Assembly (NCBI GenBank): GCA_028698335.1
Contig: JAQVDP010000006.1
Location: forward strand, 124,001 to 188,000
DNA length: 64,000 bases
DNA from: Nevskiales bacterium
GTDB taxonomy: Bacteria; Pseudomonadota; Gammaproteobacteria; Nevskiales; Nevskiaceae
Direction of reading: 5' to 3'
Shown: positions 18,401 through 25,337 of the stretch, in pieces
Numbering within the stretch: position 1 is the first letter of the stretch
Layout: every line of letters starts with the position of its first letter
The notes under the pieces: model-generated
What the model was told of the DNA's origin: nothing
Databases searched by the model: none
Seen by the model: the letters and a program-made list of their open reading frames with translations, nothing else
Program-made: the position numbers and the translations under genes

Positions 18401-18511
18401 GGCGTAGCCGAGCCCGGCCGCATGCTGCACCAACTCCTCCGGCAGCGAGGCGCCGCGCTGGAAGCTGAAGGCGGAGACGGCATGCAGTTCCGCATAGCCG
18501 GGGGCGTTCAT
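15425..18511 (-). CDS. dnaE2: Error-prone DNA polymerase III alpha subunit DnaE2 (ImuC)
   Basis: A 1028-residue C-family DNA polymerase used for mutagenic lesion bypass. An N-terminal PHP domain begins at HAVSAFSFQRGASLPEELV. The palm carries the acidic catalytic motif PPDIDVDFEHERREEVI, and the fingers and helix-hairpin-helix regions follow. The final region has an OB-fold (AGIVMFRQRPGTAGGTMFMT). It lacks the long C-terminal tau-binding extension of replicative DnaE and is shorter, as expected for DnaE2. It is the last gene of the lexA-imuA-imuB-dnaE2 cassette, 66 nt after imuB. LexA control is inferred from the boxes upstream of lexA. Confidence 0.96.
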   Translation of the reverse strand: MNAPGYAELHAVSAFSFQRGASLPEELVQHAAGLGYAALALTDECSMAGAVRAWQAGRSSGLPVIAGSEFSLDDGPRLVLLAESQHGYAGICGAITHARRAAIKGRYRLRRSDLDRPLPDVCALWIPPTAGHADEDAETLAWLHARYCGRLWIAAELHRDGDDAQKLQRLAALSRRFGVPLVASGDVHMHTRARRALQDVLTALRHHLPVQRCGQRLFANGERHLRPLADLQALYPPALLRETLVVAERCAFRLGELKYDYPREIVPPGHTLQSWLRTLVEQHIPWRWPDGCPAAVRTLIEKELGLIAQKRYEAFFLTVYDIVRYARSQGILCQGRGSAANSVVCYTLGITEVSPGFTELLFERFISNERDEPPDIDVDFEHERREEVIQYVYRKYGRERAAIAATVIHYRPRSALRDVGRALDIGPDLIDHVTRSLAWWDDPDGLPQRLRDIGIDPDARPVRLWLHLARELLEFPRHLSQHVGGFVISDAPLSALVPVENAAMPERTIIQWDKDDLEALGLLKVDVLALGMLSALRRTFEHLRAFDGTVLGLKQIPTDDPETYAMICRAETLGVFQIESRAQMSMLPRLRPQNLYDLTVQVAIVRPGPIEGDMVHPYLRRRAGLEPVDYPPRLQQVLGRTYGVPIFQEQVMRIAMVAAGFSADEADQVRRSMAAWKRSGGLEKFRDKLTAGMLANGYDAAFAERIYRQILGFGSYGFPESHAASFALLAYASAWLKCHHPAAFICGLINSQPMGFYPASMLVAEARRRGVEVLAVDVTASDWDCSLVPDPQRRPAIRLGLRLVSGFNQAAARRLADARRTGAFADVGDLALRARLNARELEALAAADALRALAGHRFQARWQTRGHARLDGLLHGATPPDDPVALAAPVEGEDILADYRSTGLSLRRHPAALLRPRLDRHHIVPNAQLQQIDAGRRVRVAGIVMFRQRPGTAGGTMFMTLEDDTGIVNLIIWPKLIERQRDIIVGARFVLVRGRLQREQDVTHVLAEAFADRSHWLAGLPRLSRDFR

Positions 18512-18577
18512 GCCGGCATGCCCCCGGATCGCGCGTGCGCGACGCCAGTGGCATCGGGCTTCACGCCGCGCGCGCGG

Positions 18578-20023
18578 TCATCCCCACCATCCATGCAGGT
18601 ACCAGCGTCGGTCGACATGGTTGCGGAAGACCCAGGCCTGCGCCTGCTGCCATTCGACCGTGTAGTAGTCGCGCCGGGCGTCGGCGCCGTCCCACCAGCC
18701 GCTCTCGATGCGTTCCGGTTCGCCGTCGACCGGCGGCGCGGCGGGCAGCGGGACCGGTTGGGGCAGCAGCCACAGCGGCCGGTCTGGGGGCGTGGCGGCG
18801 AGGGCCTGACGGTCATCGGCAGGCGCGGTGGCCGCAGCGGTGTCGTCGCCGGCGGGGCGGCGCGCCAGTGCGCGTTCCGGGCGATGGTCCTGGTGGACGG
18901 CCGGACTCCACAGCGCCGACTGGCCGAGGCGTGCCAGCAGGCGTTCGACCGTTTCGGTCCATTGCAGCTGATGATCGGAGCTGGCGTCGAACAGCGAGCC
19001 CTGTCCGACCGCCGCGGTGGCCAGATCCTCGGCCTTGAGCAGCAGGCCGCGGACCGGCGCGTGCAACGCCTCGCGGCCGAGGCGTTCGCGCAGCGCGGTG
19101 AAGATCCGGGTGCCGTCGCGATGCGCGCTGAGGAAGCGCAGCTTCAGCACCGTGCGCTGGCCGCGTGCGTGCGTGCAGTGCAGCTCGACGCCGCGGACGC
19201 CGACGTCGCGGCTGCGCAGCCAGGCCTGCAGCTCCAGGGTCATGCGCCGCAGCGGAAACATCAGGGCCTCGGCCGTATCGACTTCCGATGCCAGCTCGAA
19301 GCGGCGCCGGAACAGCGGCGGCGGCGTGATCGCGGGAGCCGGATCGGGGGCGCGCGCGCGGATGCGGTCCAGTTCGCGCAGCCGCTCCGGGCCGAAGCGG
19401 CGCGCCAGGGCATTGCGCGGCAGTTCGAACAGGTCGCCGATGCGGCGCAGGCCGACGCCGTGCAGGGCGTCGAGCTGCGCCTGCGGCCACGGCAGCAGCG
19501 CGCTCGGCAGGGGCGCCAGCGCCGCGTCGAGGGCCTCGCGCGTGCGCGGCCCCGGGTCGATGCCGTGCACGGCGAGCAGGGCCGCGCCGCCGCGCGACGG
19601 GGCGATCGCCAGCCGGTGATCCTGCTGCAGTTCGGCCAGATCGGCGGCGATCTGGCGGTACAGCGCGTCGAGGCCGCCGAACAGGCGCTCGCTGGCGCCG
19701 ATCTCGACCCACAACAGCGCCTGCGGCGGCCGGCCGGTGTCGTCGAAGTCGAGAATCTGGCTGACCACGGGGCTGCCGTAGCGGTAGATCCAGTGCGCCA
19801 GTCCCTTGAGCGCGGCGCGCTCGGCCGAGATGCGACGCGGGTGGGCGCGCAGTCCGGGGATGCGTGGCTGGGCATCGGACAGCGGCGTGCCGGCCGCGAT
19901 GCCGGGTCCGTCGGTGATCAGCCAGCGGCGGGGGCCGCGCTGCTCGGTGACGACGTCGAGGCGGTCGCGGAGACCCTGGGCCTCCGCGGGCAGCCGCGGG
20001 AAATACAGGCACAGCCAGAGCAT
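18578..20023 (-). CDS. imuB: Y-family polymerase-like mutagenesis protein ImuB
   Basis: A 481-residue ImuB, a Y-family polymerase relative that acts as the hub recruiting DnaE2 and the beta clamp rather than as a polymerase. It begins MLWLCLYFPRLPAEAQ, which is typical of the group. The central region keeps the polymerase fold (ALLWVEIGASERLFGG, then LHGVGLRRIGDLFELPR) but the usual acidic catalytic cluster is not evident. A clamp-binding-like motif QGSLFD lies at residues 341-346. The start at 20023 is ten bases after the imuA stop; a longer frame upstream would overlap imuA. It ends in the Trp-rich segment YYTVEWQQAQAWVFRNHVD seen in ImuB. Confidence 0.93.
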   Translation of the reverse strand: MLWLCLYFPRLPAEAQGLRDRLDVVTEQRGPRRWLITDGPGIAAGTPLSDAQPRIPGLRAHPRRISAERAALKGLAHWIYRYGSPVVSQILDFDDTGRPPQALLWVEIGASERLFGGLDALYRQIAADLAELQQDHRLAIAPSRGGAALLAVHGIDPGPRTREALDAALAPLPSALLPWPQAQLDALHGVGLRRIGDLFELPRNALARRFGPERLRELDRIRARAPDPAPAITPPPLFRRRFELASEVDTAEALMFPLRRMTLELQAWLRSRDVGVRGVELHCTHARGQRTVLKLRFLSAHRDGTRIFTALRERLGREALHAPVRGLLLKAEDLATAAVGQGSLFDASSDHQLQWTETVERLLARLGQSALWSPAVHQDHRPERALARRPAGDDTAAATAPADDRQALAATPPDRPLWLLPQPVPLPAAPPVDGEPERIESGWWDGADARRDYYTVEWQQAQAWVFRNHVDRRWYLHGWWG

Positions 20024-20033
20024 CGCGCTGCGC

Positions 20034-20672
20034 TCAGCCCGAACCGACGGCGTAGCGTCCGACGGGGCGGGCGCCGCGGCATTTGAGCACCTCGACGCGG
20101 GGCTGGCCCTGCGCACGCGTCACCTGCAGACGCAGCGCCGCGATGCTGTTCTGGTTGCGCGCACGGGCCGTGGCGCGCCGGAACAGGATGCAGATGCCGT
20201 CGCCGGATTCGGCGGCCAGCTGCAGGCGTCGCAGCGCGGTGGCGTCCGGGTCGCTCGACCACAGCAGCACGGTGCCGGCGCCGGCATGCAGCATCTGTTC
20301 GCAGGCCCACAGCGTGTCCGTTTCGCCGTGCGAGCCGGTGCCGGGCGGCGGTTCGAGGACCAGCAGCCGCGCCAGCGCGACGCCGGCGGCGGCGAACGCG
20401 GGGGCATACGGCAGGTGTTCGGGGCATGCCAGGATCACCGGTCTGCCGGCCCGGCTCGTCCGCGCCAGCAGGGGCAGCACCAGCGACAGTTCCCCGACGC
20501 CGGCGTGCGGGTACAGCACCTCGCTGAGCGCAGCCTGTGGCCAGCCGCCGCCGGGCAGCACGGCGTCGAGTGCGGCGTGTCCGGTCGTCTGCGCGCGGAC
20601 CGGCGCGACGCTGTCGCCGCGCCACAGCCGCGGATCGCGCAGCAGCTCGTGCAGGGGTGCCGCCGGGCTCAT
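20034..20672 (-). CDS. imuA: Translesion synthesis protein ImuA (RecA-like)
   Basis: A 212-residue SulA/RecA-like protein of the ImuA family. It begins by recognising a RecA-like core ([20 protein letters not shown]), which corresponds to the position of the nucleotide loop in RecA but is degenerate. The middle segment [21 protein letters not shown] and the C-terminal [21 protein letters not shown] match the family. The start overlaps the lexA stop (ATGA, 20669-20672), so translation is coupled. With ImuB and DnaE2 it forms the SOS mutasome of bacteria lacking UmuDC. Confidence 0.92.
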   Translation of the reverse strand: MSPAAPLHELLRDPRLWRGDSVAPVRAQTTGHAALDAVLPGGGWPQAALSEVLYPHAGVGELSLVLPLLARTSRAGRPVILACPEHLPYAPAFAAAGVALARLLVLEPPPGTGSHGETDTLWACEQMLHAGAGTVLLWSSDPDATALRRLQLAAESGDGICILFRRATARARNQNSIAALRLQVTRAQGQPRVEVLKCRGARPVGRYAVGSG

Positions 20673-21307
20673 GCCAGGGCGAAGCCGCCGGTGCGCAGGA
20701 GTCCGACCGCGCGGCCCTCGATCGCCAGTTCCTGTTGACGCAGGTCGATCCGGATCGGCGCGAAATCCGGGTTGGCCGGCAACAGGCGCACGATCGAACC
20801 GCTGCGCTGGAAGCGCTTGACCGTGACCTCGTCGCCGATGCGGGCGACGACGATCTGGCCGTTTTCGGCGGTCTCGACGCGCTGCACCGCGAGCAGGTCG
20901 TCGGGGAGGATGCCGGCGTCGCGCATCGACCAGCCTTGGACCCGCAGCAGGAAGTCCGGTTGCGGATGGAACAGATGGCGGTCGATGCGATACCAGGACT
21001 CGATCTGCTCGACCGCGGTGATCGGTACGCCCGCGGCGACCCTGCCGACCAGCGGCAGCGCATCGTCGTCATTGGCCGCGGCCGGCGCCGGATCGTCGGC
21101 GACCACGCGGATGCCGCGCGACGTCCCCGGCATCAGTTCGATCGCGCCCTTGCGTGCCAGCGCACGCAGATGGTCCTCGGCCGCGGTCAGGGAGCGGAAG
21201 CCGAAGGCCTGGACGATTTCGGCGCGGGTCGGCGGCATGCCGTGCCCGGCGATGTGCTGCCTGATGAAGCCGAGGATCTCGGATTGCCTGCGGGTGAGAG
21301 GGTCCAT
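20669..21307 (-). CDS. lexA: LexA repressor leading the imuA-imuB-dnaE2 cassette
   Basis: A 212-residue LexA. It has the N-terminal winged helix ([20 protein letters not shown], then [15 protein letters not shown]) and the C-terminal S24 peptidase domain with nucleophile segment [15 protein letters not shown] and the lysine in [10 protein letters not shown]. The self-cleavage site is an Ala-Gly pair in [12 protein letters not shown]. The start ATG 21307 (MDPLTRRQ) fits the family; frames further upstream would run through the operator. The cassette position suggests the second-copy LexA seen in pseudomonads and xanthomonads, but I cannot tell whether another lexA exists in the genome. It is probably autoregulated through the two boxes just upstream. 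Confidence 0.94.
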   Translation of the reverse strand: MDPLTRRQSEILGFIRQHIAGHGMPPTRAEIVQAFGFRSLTAAEDHLRALARKGAIELMPGTSRGIRVVADDPAPAAANDDDALPLVGRVAAGVPITAVEQIESWYRIDRHLFHPQPDFLLRVQGWSMRDAGILPDDLLAVQRVETAENGQIVVARIGDEVTVKRFQRSGSIVRLLPANPDFAPIRIDLRQQELAIEGRAVGLLRTGGFALA

Positions 21308-21323
21308 TGCGGCGACTGAAGTA

Positions 21324-21341
21324 ACTGTACGTAAATACAGT
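21324..21341 (-). promoter_or_regulatory. LexA box 1 upstream of lexA
   Basis: The sequence CTGT-N8-ACAG at 21325-21340 (within ACTGTACGTAAATACAGT) is an exact match to the enterobacterial-type SOS box, palindromic at both ends. It lies 17 bases upstream of the lexA ATG, so it would cover the promoter or transcript start of lexA-imuA-imuB-dnaE2. Confidence 0.9.
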
Positions 21342-21357
21342 GATCCGGATTTCAATC

Positions 21358-21375
21358 ACTGTCAATAGATGCAGT
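21358..21375 (-). promoter_or_regulatory. LexA box 2 upstream of lexA
   Basis: CTGT-N8-GCAG at 21359-21374 (within ACTGTCAATAGATGCAGT) differs from the box consensus at one position. Its centre is 34 nt from that of box 1, close to three helical turns, so two LexA dimers could sit on nearly the same DNA face. The remaining gap between lexA and the rightward hydrolase (21376-21619) holds no gene that I can see. Confidence 0.7.
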
Positions 21376-21481
21376 GCTCCGTGTATCGCCGCCGCGGGCG
21401 CGGTCGTGTTTTCGAGCCCGAGAAAGGCCCTCAAAACCCTACCAATCTGCGCCTGTCTCGTGTCACCTGCCGCTGCTCGGG

Positions 21482-21515
21482 GTCAATGCAGTATTGACAG
21501 ACGCGGTGTTATATT
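21482..21515 (+). promoter_or_regulatory. Inverted repeat and AT-rich element ahead of the serine hydrolase gene
   Basis: A perfect inverted repeat GTCAAT-GCAGT-ATTGAC (21482-21498) overlaps a TTGACA hexamer (21494-21499). A TATATT hexamer (21510-21515) follows, but the 10-base spacing is too short for a standard sigma-70 promoter. This is the only AT-rich segment between the LexA boxes and the hydrolase start, so a promoter probably lies here; its exact elements are unclear. Confidence 0.35.
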
Positions 21516-21619
21516 TTTCCAACGATGTGGATAAGGCTCGAAAGAACCGCCGCAGAGCGGTGTTCCGGGGCCGGGTTTGCCCGAATTTTCAGGTGCTTCG
21601 GTGCAGGCCCGCTTTCTTG

Positions 21620-22633
21620 ATGAGGGTTGAGACATTGAGTAAGAAGCGGAAGCCGCATTTCGCGGCGAAGAAGTCCCTGCGCAAGCTGCGCGGTGCGATG
21701 CTGACGGCGGGCCTGGTTGCGGCTGCGCCGCTGATGGCGTCCGGTGCGGGCCTGACCAAGGTGACGGCACGCCCGGCGGCTTCCGGTCATGTGCAGCATG
21801 TCGCCCTGCGCTCGGCCGAGGATATGTCGATGCAGGCGGCGCTGGACCGGTCGGTCCGGTCGCTGGGGCTGGGGCGTGCCGCCCGTGACGGGCGTCTGGC
21901 CGTGGCGCTGGTCGATATCACCGATCCCGAGCGCCCGCGCATGGCGCAGATCAACGGCGACCAGATGTTCTACGCCGCGAGCCTGCCCAAGATCGCGATT
22001 CTGCTCGGCGCCTTCCAGAAGGCGGCCGACAACGGCGAGGAGCTGGACGCTGCCACGATTGCCGAGCTGGAGCAGATGATCCGCCGCTCGTCGAACTCGG
22101 CCGCGACCGACATGCTGCACCGGGTCGGCGGTACGGATTACCTGGCCAAGGTGCTGCAGTCGCCGCGCTACCGTCTCTACGACCCGGCCCTGAACGGCGG
22201 GCTGTGGGTCGGCAAGCCCTACAGCGCCAGCGGCGCGACCCGCCGCGATCCGTTGCACAACATCTCGCACGGCGCCACCGCATTCCAGGTTGCGCGCTTC
22301 TACTATCTGCTCGAGACCGGGCGTCTGGTGTCGCCGGAAGCCAGTCGCAAGATGAAGGAAATCATGGGTTCGCCCGCGATCCATCACAAGTTCGTCGCCG
22401 GGCTGGAAAAGACCCACCCGGATTCGCAGATCTTCCGCAAGTCCGGTTCCTGGCGCATCTATCACGCCGACAGCGCCATCGTCGAGCGCGACGGGCGTCG
22501 TTACATCGCGGTCGGTCTGGCGCAGGACCCCAGCGGTGGAACCTGGATGAGCGAACTGATCGTGGCGATGGACAACATCGTGTTCGACCACACGACCCGC
22601 GTCGCGGCGAACAAACCGTCGCAACAGCTCTAG
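21620..22633 (+). CDS. Exported class A beta-lactamase-like (SxxK) serine hydrolase
   Basis: A 337-residue member of the beta-lactamase/penicillin-binding superfamily, class A type. The catalytic motifs are SLPK (Ser121, Lys124), SSN (157-159) and KSGSW near residue 275, in the position of KTG. A basic N-terminus followed by the hydrophobic stretch AMLTAGLVAAAPLMASGAG acts as a signal or anchor. ATG 21620 is listed; TTG 21635 has a better placed GAGGG ribosome site and could be the true start, giving a twin-Lys N-terminus. The enzyme may cut peptidoglycan peptides or beta-lactams; I see no proof that it is a resistance enzyme. It converges on an operon containing another protein with the same three motifs. 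Confidence 0.8.
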   Translation: MRVETLSKKRKPHFAAKKSLRKLRGAMLTAGLVAAAPLMASGAGLTKVTARPAASGHVQHVALRSAEDMSMQAALDRSVRSLGLGRAARDGRLAVALVDITDPERPRMAQINGDQMFYAASLPKIAILLGAFQKAADNGEELDAATIAELEQMIRRSSNSAATDMLHRVGGTDYLAKVLQSPRYRLYDPALNGGLWVGKPYSASGATRRDPLHNISHGATAFQVARFYYLLETGRLVSPEASRKMKEIMGSPAIHHKFVAGLEKTHPDSQIFRKSGSWRIYHADSAIVERDGRRYIAVGLAQDPSGGTWMSELIVAMDNIVFDHTTRVAANKPSQQL

Positions 22634-22637
22634 CTCA

Positions 22638-22660
22638 GGCGCCGCCGGCGCGCCTTTCTT
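22638..22660 (+). terminator. Possible intrinsic terminator after the SxxK hydrolase
   Basis: A short GC stem (GGCGC at 22638-22642 with GCGCC at 22650-22654) is followed by TTTCTTCC just after the hydrolase stop. The stem is short and the T-run is broken, so the call is tentative. Confidence 0.4.
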
Positions 22661-22672
22661 CCTGACGGATGC

Positions 22673-22705
22673 GCCGATCCCGCCGCTTCATGCGGCGGGA
22701 TCGGC
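22673..22705. other. 14-bp perfect hairpin containing the stop codon of the leftward gene
   Basis: GCCGATCCCGCCGC (22673-22686) pairs perfectly with 22692-22705 around a five-base loop (TTCAT). The TGA of the leftward membrane protein gene (22688-22690) lies in the loop. There is no T-run on either side, so this is not a standard intrinsic terminator. It may protect the 3' end or pause both converging transcripts. Confidence 0.6.
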
Positions 22706-24007
22706 ATTGGTGTCGGCGATGGCGCTGAGACGGCGGTAGTCGCTGCGGATCGACCAGATCGCATACAGCCAGCCGGCGCATAGCAGCACCACCACCCAGC
22801 TCAGGCCGGCATCGCTGACCGGCCATGGCAGCCACTGCGTCAGCAGCAGGATGGCGACGTTGCCGATGATCTTGAAGCTGCGGTAGCCGACCATGTCGAT
22901 CCAGCCCTTGGCGCGGAAGATCGTCGCCGGATCGGCCGGGATGTACAGCAGTTCGCGCGAGGCGCGGTTGATCGAATACGACAGCGCGCGGTCGCCGATC
23001 TTCATCGCGCCGGCGACCCACAGCCGGTCGCGGACGGTGAACAGCAGCGCCGCCATCCCCAGTACCAGCGGTTGCACCATCAGCCCGGCAATCGCGCCGA
23101 ATCGCCGGTGGATGAACGGCGTGACCAGCAGATTGACGCCGAGCGCCACCGCATTGAGCAGGCTCAGGAACGAGGACAGGAACGCGGTGCGCGCGTCGGC
23201 TTCGCTGTAGCTGCGTTCGACCAGATGCAGGAACTGGTACTCGACGATCGGTTCGCAGACCTGGGACAGCAGCAGGATCACCGCGATCAGCATCAGGTAG
23301 CGATTGCCGCGCAGCAGCCGCCAGCCCCGGGCGTCGGGCGGAGCCGGTTGCGGGGTTGCTGCTGGCGGCGCCGGCGCTGTCGCCGCCAGCGGAAGGTCCC
23401 GGTCGTACAGGCCGTAGCGCGACAGAGTGTTGATCAGCAGCATCATCAGCACCATCAGTCCGGCCGACACCAGCAACAGGTCCGCCGTCTGCAGCGGCGT
23501 CAGATGGATCAGGGCGCTGGCCAGCGATCCGCCGGCGAGCCCGCCGAGCAGGCCGCCGCTGGCGATCAGACCGTACCAGCGCTTGCCGTCGGCGCTGCGA
23601 AAGACGCTGTCGGTCAGGCTCCAGAACTGCTCGACCAGCACCACGCTGAAGATATCGACCAGCAGGTAGAAGCCGATCACCGTGACGACACCGGGCTGCA
23701 TCAGCAGGATGCGGAAGCCGATCAGCAGCAATGCGATCGCGCCGCAGGTGCCGAGCACCAGCCGCAGACGGCTGTAGCGTTCGACCATGCGCTGGTAGAA
23801 CGGCATCAGCAGGATCAGCAACAAGGCGCTGCCGGTCCACAGGTACGGCAGTTGCGCCGCGCCGGCATATTCGAGGAACAGCGACCGGCTTGCCGGCTTG
23901 ACCTGGTAGTAGGCCAGGATGATCAGGAAGAAATTGAAGAACAGCAGGGCCGAGCGCAGGCCCGGGTGCCGGCGCAGTCCGTGTTCGGGGTGTGCCGCGT
24001 CACTCAT
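22688..24007 (-). CDS. Nucleotide-exchanger-like (Npt/Tlc-type) membrane transporter
   Basis: A 439-residue inner-membrane protein with about 12 hydrophobic segments, split by a Pro/Ala-rich cytoplasmic linker (ATAPAPPAATPQPAPPDA, about residues 210-228). The late segment SRELLYIPADPATIFRAKGW followed by IDMVGYRSFKIIGN matches the conserved region of bacterial Npt1/Npt2-type proteins (ATP/ADP-translocase-like, within the MFS fold), which commonly read ARExLFT...YKAKxFIDxxVYRxGD. The substrate is therefore guessed to be a nucleotide; other MFS cargo is possible. The start overlaps the upstream hydrolase stop by eight bases. It is the last gene of the three-gene operon begun by the exported dikinase-like protein. 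Confidence 0.7.
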   Translation of the reverse strand: MSDAAHPEHGLRRHPGLRSALLFFNFFLIILAYYQVKPASRSLFLEYAGAAQLPYLWTGSALLLILLMPFYQRMVERYSRLRLVLGTCGAIALLLIGFRILLMQPGVVTVIGFYLLVDIFSVVLVEQFWSLTDSVFRSADGKRWYGLIASGGLLGGLAGGSLASALIHLTPLQTADLLLVSAGLMVLMMLLINTLSRYGLYDRDLPLAATAPAPPAATPQPAPPDARGWRLLRGNRYLMLIAVILLLSQVCEPIVEYQFLHLVERSYSEADARTAFLSSFLSLLNAVALGVNLLVTPFIHRRFGAIAGLMVQPLVLGMAALLFTVRDRLWVAGAMKIGDRALSYSINRASRELLYIPADPATIFRAKGWIDMVGYRSFKIIGNVAILLLTQWLPWPVSDAGLSWVVVLLCAGWLYAIWSIRSDYRRLSAIADTNADPAA

Positions 24008-25337
24008 CGTCGTTGCCGCTGCCGTCGACCGGAACCGGGGCGTAGGTCGGTTCGGGGGTTGGTGTCGCCGCCGGTTGCCGGTGGATCCTTTCGATCAGCC
24101 GGTGGATGCGCATGGCCAGCGTCTGGTGGGCGACCGCGGAATTGACGTAGAGCACGTTGGACATCACTGCCACCAGATAGTGATAGCGCGGCGCGCCGGC
24201 CGGCGATTCGATGATCGCGACCGAGGCCAGGCGGTTGGTCTTGTCGCCGTGGTACTTCTTGCAGGATCCCGGACCGTTGAGACACTGGAAGAACGAGCCA
24301 GACTTGAAATACACCGCCGCGTCGTTGAGCGCCGGATGCGAAGCGTAGCGGATGCGCCGCTGGGTCATGTACAGCAGGCGCTTGATCTCGGTGCTGCTGA
24401 AGGCATCGACGAGGGTGCCGGCTTCGAGCCTGAACAGGTATTGGACCAGCTGTTCCGGCGTGCCATAGCTCGACGTGGTGCTGACGCGCTTGTTGCCGGA
24501 ACGGGTGAAGAAGCTGCCCTGGCGGAAGCGCTCCGGGTCGAGGCCGTTGCGGGCGACCGCGTCGTTCATCGCCGTCAGCATGATCTCGCCCAGCGCGCGG
24601 TTCGAGGTGTCGGCGAAGAATGCGGCTTCCTGATCCGCGGTGGGCGGATAGGCGCGGCCGAAGTGGCTCAGCGCGATCAGTTCCTTCTGCACCATCGCCG
24701 CGGCGGAGTTGGAACTGGCCGACATCATCCAGTCGAGGAATTCCCAGAGCGTGGCGCGGTCGCCGATGCGGATCGAGCGGCTGGAGAACGCCTTGGTCTC
24801 TGGGTTCCAGAACGGCACGTGATGGTGGTCGTGCTGGCTGAAGATGTCGGCGGTGATCCAGGTGTCATGGAGCACGCGCAGGCGCGCGTCGAGGTCGTCC
24901 GGGTAGAGGTCGGCGAGCTGCTGGAAGACCGCCAGCGCCACCAGGATCTTGCCGACGCTGCCGACGTTGGCGCGCAGGTCGGCGTTGTGGGTGCCGTACA
25001 GCGGATGTTGCGGATCGCTCAGATCGAGCACCGCGATGCCGTAGTTGCGGCGGGCGTCGGCATCGAGCAGCGCGCGCAGCTGGCGGCTGAAGTCCGCGTC
25101 CGGCGGCGGCAGGGTGGCCCCGTCGGACACATGCCAGCGCGGATAGACCTCTCCGGTCGGCAGGTACTGTCCCGGATGCCGCCGCGGTCCCCGGACCTCC
25201 CCCTGCATGATGCGCAGGTCGCGGTCGAGACGACGGATGCCGGTGCGGTCGTAGCCGTCGACCGGGTAGGCGGATGCCGGCGCCGCGCTGCCGGCCAGGG
25301 CGAGCGCGACGATGGCGGCGACGACGGGGCGCATCAT
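24000..25337 (-). CDS. Exported SxxK serine hydrolase (beta-lactamase-like), second copy
   Basis: A 445-residue secreted protein with a signal peptide (residues 1-23, ending PASA). It shows the class A beta-lactamase/PBP motifs SVGK (Ser127, Lys130), SSN in MSASSNSAAAM, and KSGSFF in the position of KTG. Compared with classical beta-lactamases it has an N-terminal extension and an insert between the motifs. A short Cys-rich patch (CLNGPGSCKKY) may form a disulfide. The start ATG 25337 overlaps the stop of the upstream gene (ATGA), and its own end overlaps the transporter gene, so all three are translationally coupled. The likely target is peptidoglycan or a related peptide; the true substrate is unknown. 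Confidence 0.8.
   Translation of the reverse strand: MMRPVVAAIVALALAGSAAPASAYPVDGYDRTGIRRLDRDLRIMQGEVRGPRRHPGQYLPTGEVYPRWHVSDGATLPPPDADFSRQLRALLDADARRNYGIAVLDLSDPQHPLYGTHNADLRANVGSVGKILVALAVFQQLADLYPDDLDARLRVLHDTWITADIFSQHDHHHVPFWNPETKAFSSRSIRIGDRATLWEFLDWMMSASSNSAAAMVQKELIALSHFGRAYPPTADQEAAFFADTSNRALGEIMLTAMNDAVARNGLDPERFRQGSFFTRSGNKRVSTTSSYGTPEQLVQYLFRLEAGTLVDAFSSTEIKRLLYMTQRRIRYASHPALNDAAVYFKSGSFFQCLNGPGSCKKYHGDKTNRLASVAIIESPAGAPRYHYLVAVMSNVLYVNSAVAHQTLAMRIHRLIERIHRQPAATPTPEPTYAPVPVDGSGNDDE

Noticed and set aside
17078-20086. 1002-codon frame antisense to dnaE2 and imuB
   Set aside because: Gln/Arg/Gly-rich sequence without motifs; it crosses two well-identified genes.
21481-21500. Third LexA box before the serine hydrolase
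   Set aside because: The region has a GTCAAT/ATTGAC inverted repeat but lacks CTGT-N8-ACAG spacing.
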